40,164 bases of DNA from Lutibacter flavus (GTDB lineage: Bacteria > Bacteroidota > Bacteroidia > Flavobacteriales > Flavobacteriaceae). A program made the translations under genes and the position numbers. How positions within the stretch are numbered: the first letter of the stretch is position 1; each line of letters opens with the position of its first letter. Where the stretch lies: contig CAMDPE010000003.1 in NCBI GenBank assembly GCA_945903795.1, forward strand, positions 1-40,164. The letters are read 5' to 3'. Below are positions 37,501 to 40,164 of the stretch, one piece after another. The notes beneath the pieces are model-generated. The model searched no databases and was not told the origin of the DNA. It saw only the letters and a list, made by a program, of their open reading frames with translations.

Positions 37501-38619
37501 AATGAAAATGATCCTTATTTTAACAGAACTTTCAGCCAAACACACTTTAATAAATTGGATGCATCCGTTACCGTTGAGCCATCAAAAAATTTGGACATTG
37601 AATTTAGGGGCAATAAAACATACACCAAAAACACATCCCAGCAATTAGATGTTGTGAACGATATATTAAACACAAATTCACCAATTACCCAGTATGGGAA
37701 TTTTAGCATAAGCCACAATATGTTAAAAACATCATTCAATAATAGTGATGTCACTTTTGAAGAATTTAAAAATAACAGAACAATTATTGCACAACGTCTT
37801 GCCGCAAATACCGGACAACCAATAAGTGGTTTTGGTGAAACAAGTGAACAGGTAATGATTCCGGCATTTATGGCTGCCTATTCCGGAAAGGATGCGGCTA
37901 ACGTAAAATTAAGCGCATTTAGGGAAGTGCCCATTCCAAGTTGGAATTTAACCTATAAAGGATTGATGCAAATAGCTTGGTTTAAAGAACATTTCAGAAG
38001 TTTTTTAGTGACTCACAGCTACAATTCACTTTATTCTATCACAAGTTTTAGCAATAATTTGGCCTATAATAATGACAATCCTTATGCAGAAACCGATATA
38101 GCAGGCAATTATATCAACAAAACCATTTTTACAAATGTCAATTTACTGGAAGAATTTTCTCCACTGATAAAAATTGATGTGAAAATGAAAAATTCCGTAT
38201 CTTTCAGCGGTCGAATAAATAAAGACAGAGGTCTAACTTTAAACTTTAACAACAATACAATTACCCAGATAAAAGGCACTGAATATGTGGTTGGATTGGG
38301 ATATAGACTTAAAGATTTGGCGATGAAATTTAAGTTTGGCGGCGAGGTGACAAAACTAAAAGGAGATCTCGATTTAAGGGCTGATGTATCATTAAGAGAC
38401 AACGAAACAATTATTAGAGCCATTGATAAAGATAATGACCAAGTCACCGGCGGACAGCGTTTATTGTCCATAAAATTCTTTGCGGATTATGCGGTAAGTA
38501 AAAACTTAACAACCTCTTTTTACTTTGACCAAAGTTCTTCCCAATATGCAATTTCAACAACTTTCCCAAGACAATCGGTAAGTTCAGGATTAAGCGTCAG
38601 ATATATATTTGGTAATTAA
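31600..38619 (+). CDS. sprA: Cell surface protein SprA (T9SS outer-membrane translocon), TTG start
   Basis: 2339 aa with signal peptide; YVDDFEGSQIPIEIKTIQQWYMASTPQ; LDLAYYPNERGSYNF; ANLANIKTIMLGVKN-type motifs and C-terminal beta-strand ending; ruvA-sprA-gcvH context. Confidence 0.95.
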   Translation: MKKSRYIVKTYILFFFFWFFLSAVKAQTPPILLPNDTTIVEKATDTIKLKYPFKRFQEGSLFLTDPKQSEIIYDTALGKYMIVEKIGDYYVQYPIFMTQEEYKQYQLKKDMLAYYKSKISATNPKKAGSVEQQKNLLPTYYVNSDFFQSVFGGNTIEVNPQGSVLVKLGMLYQKVDNPQLSERNRKSTTFDFNQEISASILAKVGTKLKVSAQYDTQSTFNFQNQIKLEYTPTEDDILQKIEVGNVSMPLKNSLIVGAQSLFGVKTQLQLGKTTVTGVFAEQKSQTKTVAAQGGSTIQEFDLQATDYDENRHFFLSQYFRDNYNSALKDFPLISSAVNITKVEVWVTNRNATTIDIRNIVALSDIGEGDPTNIGPANVTPVPGAIFPSNNANDISSILTTTNPVRNISTVGNGLSPFAMQQGRDYSVLENAIKLRPDEFRVHPQLGFISLNRRLADSDVLAVAFEYTVSGDSQVYKVGEFTSDGIIAPENIVVKLLRSEIISTQIPLWDLMMKNIYSLQTFRMQRDGFRLELLYADDATGVPINVLQNAQTTGVSDKTLLNLLDVDRLDQSQFYTPEGDGYFDYVEGATVNSEKGYIIFPNVEPFGTDLQAKLTNSDDEIYIFNELYRITQSEAKNNFQQKDKYLIKGYHKSESANGIPLGAFNVAQGSVRVTSGGRELVEGIDYVVDYQMGRVQIINPSLEASNAPIEVSVENNATFNLQTKSFLGIDIEHRFSDNFIAGATILNLNEKPITQKALFGQEPINNTIFGLNASFGTEVPKFTKWVNKLPNIDTDVPSNFSVRGDFAYLIPGSPKRIELDGQATSYVDDFEGSQIPIEIKTIQQWYMASTPQYQTQFDLGGNVSDISYGYKRARLAWYTVDPLFYGGSSLQPSSIDNTELSRAEVRRIRYEELFPEQDLDLTQSTVVRTLDLAYYPNERGSYNFDTSNLGADGKFTNPEDRWAGITRPLTTTNFEQSNVEYIQFWLMDPYDHYSITNEEGLPTGVNPNDPANQVGEVYFNLGNVSEDILKDGRKMYENGLPENPLSTSNTEPTIWGKIPTNQSLLYAFSDKDDERLSQDIGLNGLTDAEEIQKFGTAFGPDPANDNYSYFRSTEYDNNNASILTRYKKFNNTQGNSPTNNLSTESYPTSATTFPDTEDINRDQTMNTVESYYQYKVSLNKNDLVIGQNNIVDEKIVKVELEDGSQKEFRWLQFRIQVSSPDEVVNNITGFNTIRFMRIFLTKFKMPVVLRFGELQLVRGDWRRFTKTLDDAIVPPQDLTNSQLQNFGVGVVNIQENETRNPIPYVLPPGIQREILRGTTTLQKQNEQSLTLKVTDLEPEETRAIFKNVKVDLRMYKHLKLFLHAEGIQTKPQVQDNELKAIIRIGSDLNDNYYQLEKLLTISDYGVTTPYEIWPEENNLDAFLEYLGKLKLLRFEAGIAPNILFPAVNAPSPIEGLDGYEIRVKGNPNLANIKTIMLGVKNATNTNQSAEIWFNEMRVSEFDNKGGWAAVLSADANFADFADVAVTGRMETQGFGGIEQRVNERSQQETKLYDVVTNVNLGKLLPKDWGIRLPFNYSISEEFRDPKYDPQYQDVLFEDAKDINPNSASARDYTKRRSISLINVRKEFNQNSDSKQRFYSVENLSVSYAYNDTYHKDYNVQKFSDQNVRTSANYNYSFKELTLEPFKNVDALKGKYLQFIKDFNLNFLPSTISVNSNIIRRYNEQLSRSLIEGLPELPVLRQRHFMFDWDYAIGYNLTKSLQFNFRATNNNIYDDFFASDDIKLFDNFFTTGRPDHYHQSLNGTYKIPLNKIPFLDFVNANYAYTADFDWQAASQSYAAKIGNVIQNANTHTLGFDLDFNTFYKTIGIDKLLNNKSKSPEVAQNNAAKKNKSVGAEIGQTFYNVLTSVKKARINYSENNGTYLPGYVPQIGFLGRDNYSGSLAPTFGFVFGSQIDMRQRAVENGWLLSRNENDPYFNRTFSQTHFNKLDASVTVEPSKNLDIEFRGNKTYTKNTSQQLDVVNDILNTNSPITQYGNFSISHNMLKTSFNNSDVTFEEFKNNRTIIAQRLAANTGQPISGFGETSEQVMIPAFMAAYSGKDAANVKLSAFREVPIPSWNLTYKGLMQIAWFKEHFRSFLVTHSYNSLYSITSFSNNLAYNNDNPYAETDIAGNYINKTIFTNVNLLEEFSPLIKIDVKMKNSVSFSGRINKDRGLTLNFNNNTITQIKGTEYVVGLGYRLKDLAMKFKFGGEVTKLKGDLDLRADVSLRDNETIIRAIDKDNDQVTGGQRLLSIKFFADYAVSKNLTTSFYFDQSSSQYAISTTFPRQSVSSGLSVRYIFGN

Positions 38620-38655
38620 ATGATAAAATAAACAGTAAATTAAATAATAAAAATA

Positions 38656-39036
38656 ATGAAAATTCCAGCAGATTTAAAATACACTAAAGACCACGAATGG
38701 ATTAAAGTTGAAGGAAATACGGCAACAGTTGGTATTACACATTTTGCACAAAGCGAATTGGGCGATATCGTTTATGTTGATGTGGACACTTTAAACGAAA
38801 CAATTGAAAAAGAAGAAGTCTTTGGATCGGTGGAAGCCGTAAAAACAGTTTCAGATTTATTTATGCCAATTTCAGGCGAAATCATTGAATTTAATGAAGC
38901 TTTGGGTGACGAACCTGAAAAAGTAAATAAAGATCCTTATGGAGAAGGATGGATGATTAAAATTGTTATTTCAGATCCTTCTCAAATTGAAGAATTGTTA
39001 TCACCAAAGGAATATGGAGAGCTGATTGGTTCGTAA
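38656..39036 (+). CDS. gcvH: Glycine cleavage system H protein
   Basis: LKYTKDHEWIKVEGNTATVGITHFAQSELGDIVYVDV...EEVFGSVEAVKTVSDLFMPISGEIIEFNEAL (lipoyl Lys in SVEAVKTVSD). Confidence 0.98.
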   Translation: MKIPADLKYTKDHEWIKVEGNTATVGITHFAQSELGDIVYVDVDTLNETIEKEEVFGSVEAVKTVSDLFMPISGEIIEFNEALGDEPEKVNKDPYGEGWMIKIVISDPSQIEELLSPKEYGELIGS

Positions 39037-39385
39037 TTATTTTTTTTATATTGCCTTACTTTTAACAATTACGATTACAGTTGGAAGTCTTATTTCTCTT
39101 AAGGACGGATTGGGAATTGGCGTACAAGTTTCAGACAAAATTTTGCACGCTTTTAGCTATTGTCTTTTAACAATTAGTTGGTTATTGGCTTATGGTTCAA
39201 CGTCCATTTCATTAAAACCAACCATTTTTGTTGCCTTAGCAGTTTTTATTTATGGCATAATTATTGAGTTTTTACAAGGAGCATTAACCGATTATAGGCA
39301 AGCAGATTTACTTGATATTTTTGCCAATTTTTCGGGTATTGCGGTCGCAATCATATTTTTTATGCTTGTTTTGAAAAAAAACTAA
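39026..39385 (+). CDS. VanZ-like family protein
   Basis: Small multi-TM protein; SDKILHAFSYCLLTISWLLAY...YGIIIEFLQGALTDYRQADLLDIFANFSGI. Putative TTG start overlaps the gcvH end by 11 bp. Confidence 0.87.
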   Translation: MVRNYFFYIALLLTITITVGSLISLKDGLGIGVQVSDKILHAFSYCLLTISWLLAYGSTSISLKPTIFVALAVFIYGIIIEFLQGALTDYRQADLLDIFANFSGIAVAIIFFMLVLKKN

Positions 39386-39455
39386 CATCAATTAAAAAAT
39401 ATACTTGTATAATATATTTAAATTATTAAATTAGCAACCTATAAAAAATTTACAG

Positions 39456-40164
39456 ATGCAAGTCAAAAAAAATCCAAAAGCGAATTTAGAGACCTATACC
39501 AAATTGTTTATGCAGTTAGGTTTGGTATTAGCACTTTTAGTGGTTTATTTAGCCATTGAAAAGAAGACGTATGATAGAGTTATCGCAGAACTTGGCCCTG
39601 CTAGTTACAATGCTCAAGATGAGGAGCAAACTATTGAAATAGAGCAAGTGAAACCACCAGAGCAACAAGCTGCACCACCACCAACACCTGACAAGATTGA
39701 AATAGTTGAAGATGAAAAAGAAGTGGAAGAAACAGTGATTAAATCTACTGAAAGCAATCAAGACGAAGCTATTGAAGTTAAGAAAATTGTTGAAGTAAAG
39801 ATGGATGAAGATATTATGGAGGATGTTCCTTTTGCAATTATTGAAGACGTTCCTGTATATCCAGGATGTAAAGGTTCAAAAGCAGAATTAAAAGAATGTT
39901 TGCAAGATAAAATCTCTAAACATGTAAATACTAAATTTAATGCAGATTTAGCGTCAGAATTGGGATTAACTCCAGGTATTAAAAAAATATTTGTAATGTT
40001 TAAAATTGATAAAACAGGAAACATTACTGATATTCAAGCTAGAGCGCCTCATAAAAGATTGGAAGCGGAAGCGATTAGAGTTGTTTCATCATTGCCTAAA
40101 ATGATACCGGGAAAACAACGCGGACGTGCTGTAGGTGTAAAATACAGTTTACCAATTGCATTTA
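39456..40164 (+). CDS. Energy transducer TonB family protein, 3'-truncated by window (absent from the ORF track)
   Basis: ATG at 39456 gives an open frame to the window end: MQVKKNPKANLETYTKLFMQLGLVLALLVVYLAIEKKTYDR...PPEQQAAPPPTPDKIEIVEDEKE...FVMFKIDKTGNITDIQARAPHKRLEAEAIRVVSSLPKMIPGKQRGRAVGVKYSLPIAF. Confidence 0.93.
   Translation, partial: MQVKKNPKANLETYTKLFMQLGLVLALLVVYLAIEKKTYDRVIAELGPASYNAQDEEQTIEIEQVKPPEQQAAPPPTPDKIEIVEDEKEVEETVIKSTESNQDEAIEVKKIVEVKMDEDIMEDVPFAIIEDVPVYPGCKGSKAELKECLQDKISKHVNTKFNADLASELGLTPGIKKIFVMFKIDKTGNITDIQARAPHKRLEAEAIRVVSSLPKMIPGKQRGRAVGVKYSLPIAF

Noticed and set aside
1-40164. Search for CRISPR arrays, tRNA/rRNA genes, transposases, integrases, toxin-antitoxin or defence genes
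   Set aside because: No supporting sequence seen; the only tandem array is the protein-coding Calx-beta repeat.

Overview
This is a 40-kb chromosomal window from a member of the Bacteroidota, probably a flavobacterium, judging from T9SS/gliding genes, TAnnTTTG-type promoters and low G+C. I found no tRNA, rRNA, CRISPR, phage or transposase genes. From left to right it contains: (i) the 3' part of a giant Calx-beta repeat adhesin with a T9SS type-B C-terminus, a PorP/SprF-like protein and an OmpA/PD40 protein; (ii) a C-terminal remnant of moaA; (iii) a tetR-AarF/UbiB-TIGR03643-flavin reductase operon with a palindromic operator candidate on its promoter; (iv) a Moco biosynthesis cluster (moeA, moaC, mobA-like, moeB, moaE, moaD) containing a predicted membrane-anchored MutS-family ATPase; (v) a complex-iron-sulfur-molybdoenzyme-like pair, a 4x[4Fe-4S]-NrfD fusion plus a Mo-bisPGD oxidoreductase without an evident Tat signal, preceded by a CRP/FNR-like palindrome; (vi) a 4.8-kb segment (NTF2-like, AraC, CoA-transferase, MBOAT) flanked by ~95-bp imperfect direct repeats that both encode the C-terminus of the molybdoenzyme; (vii) an SGNH-like protein, maeB, ruvA, sprA, gcvH, vanZ-like and a truncated TonB gene. 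The observations I consider most worth checking are the att-like duplicated 3' end (22604-22697 and 27392-27487), the moaA remnant beside an otherwise nearly complete Moco cluster, the apparently cytoplasm-facing NrfD molybdoenzyme, and the membrane MutS. All family names come from reading the motifs; no database search was run.
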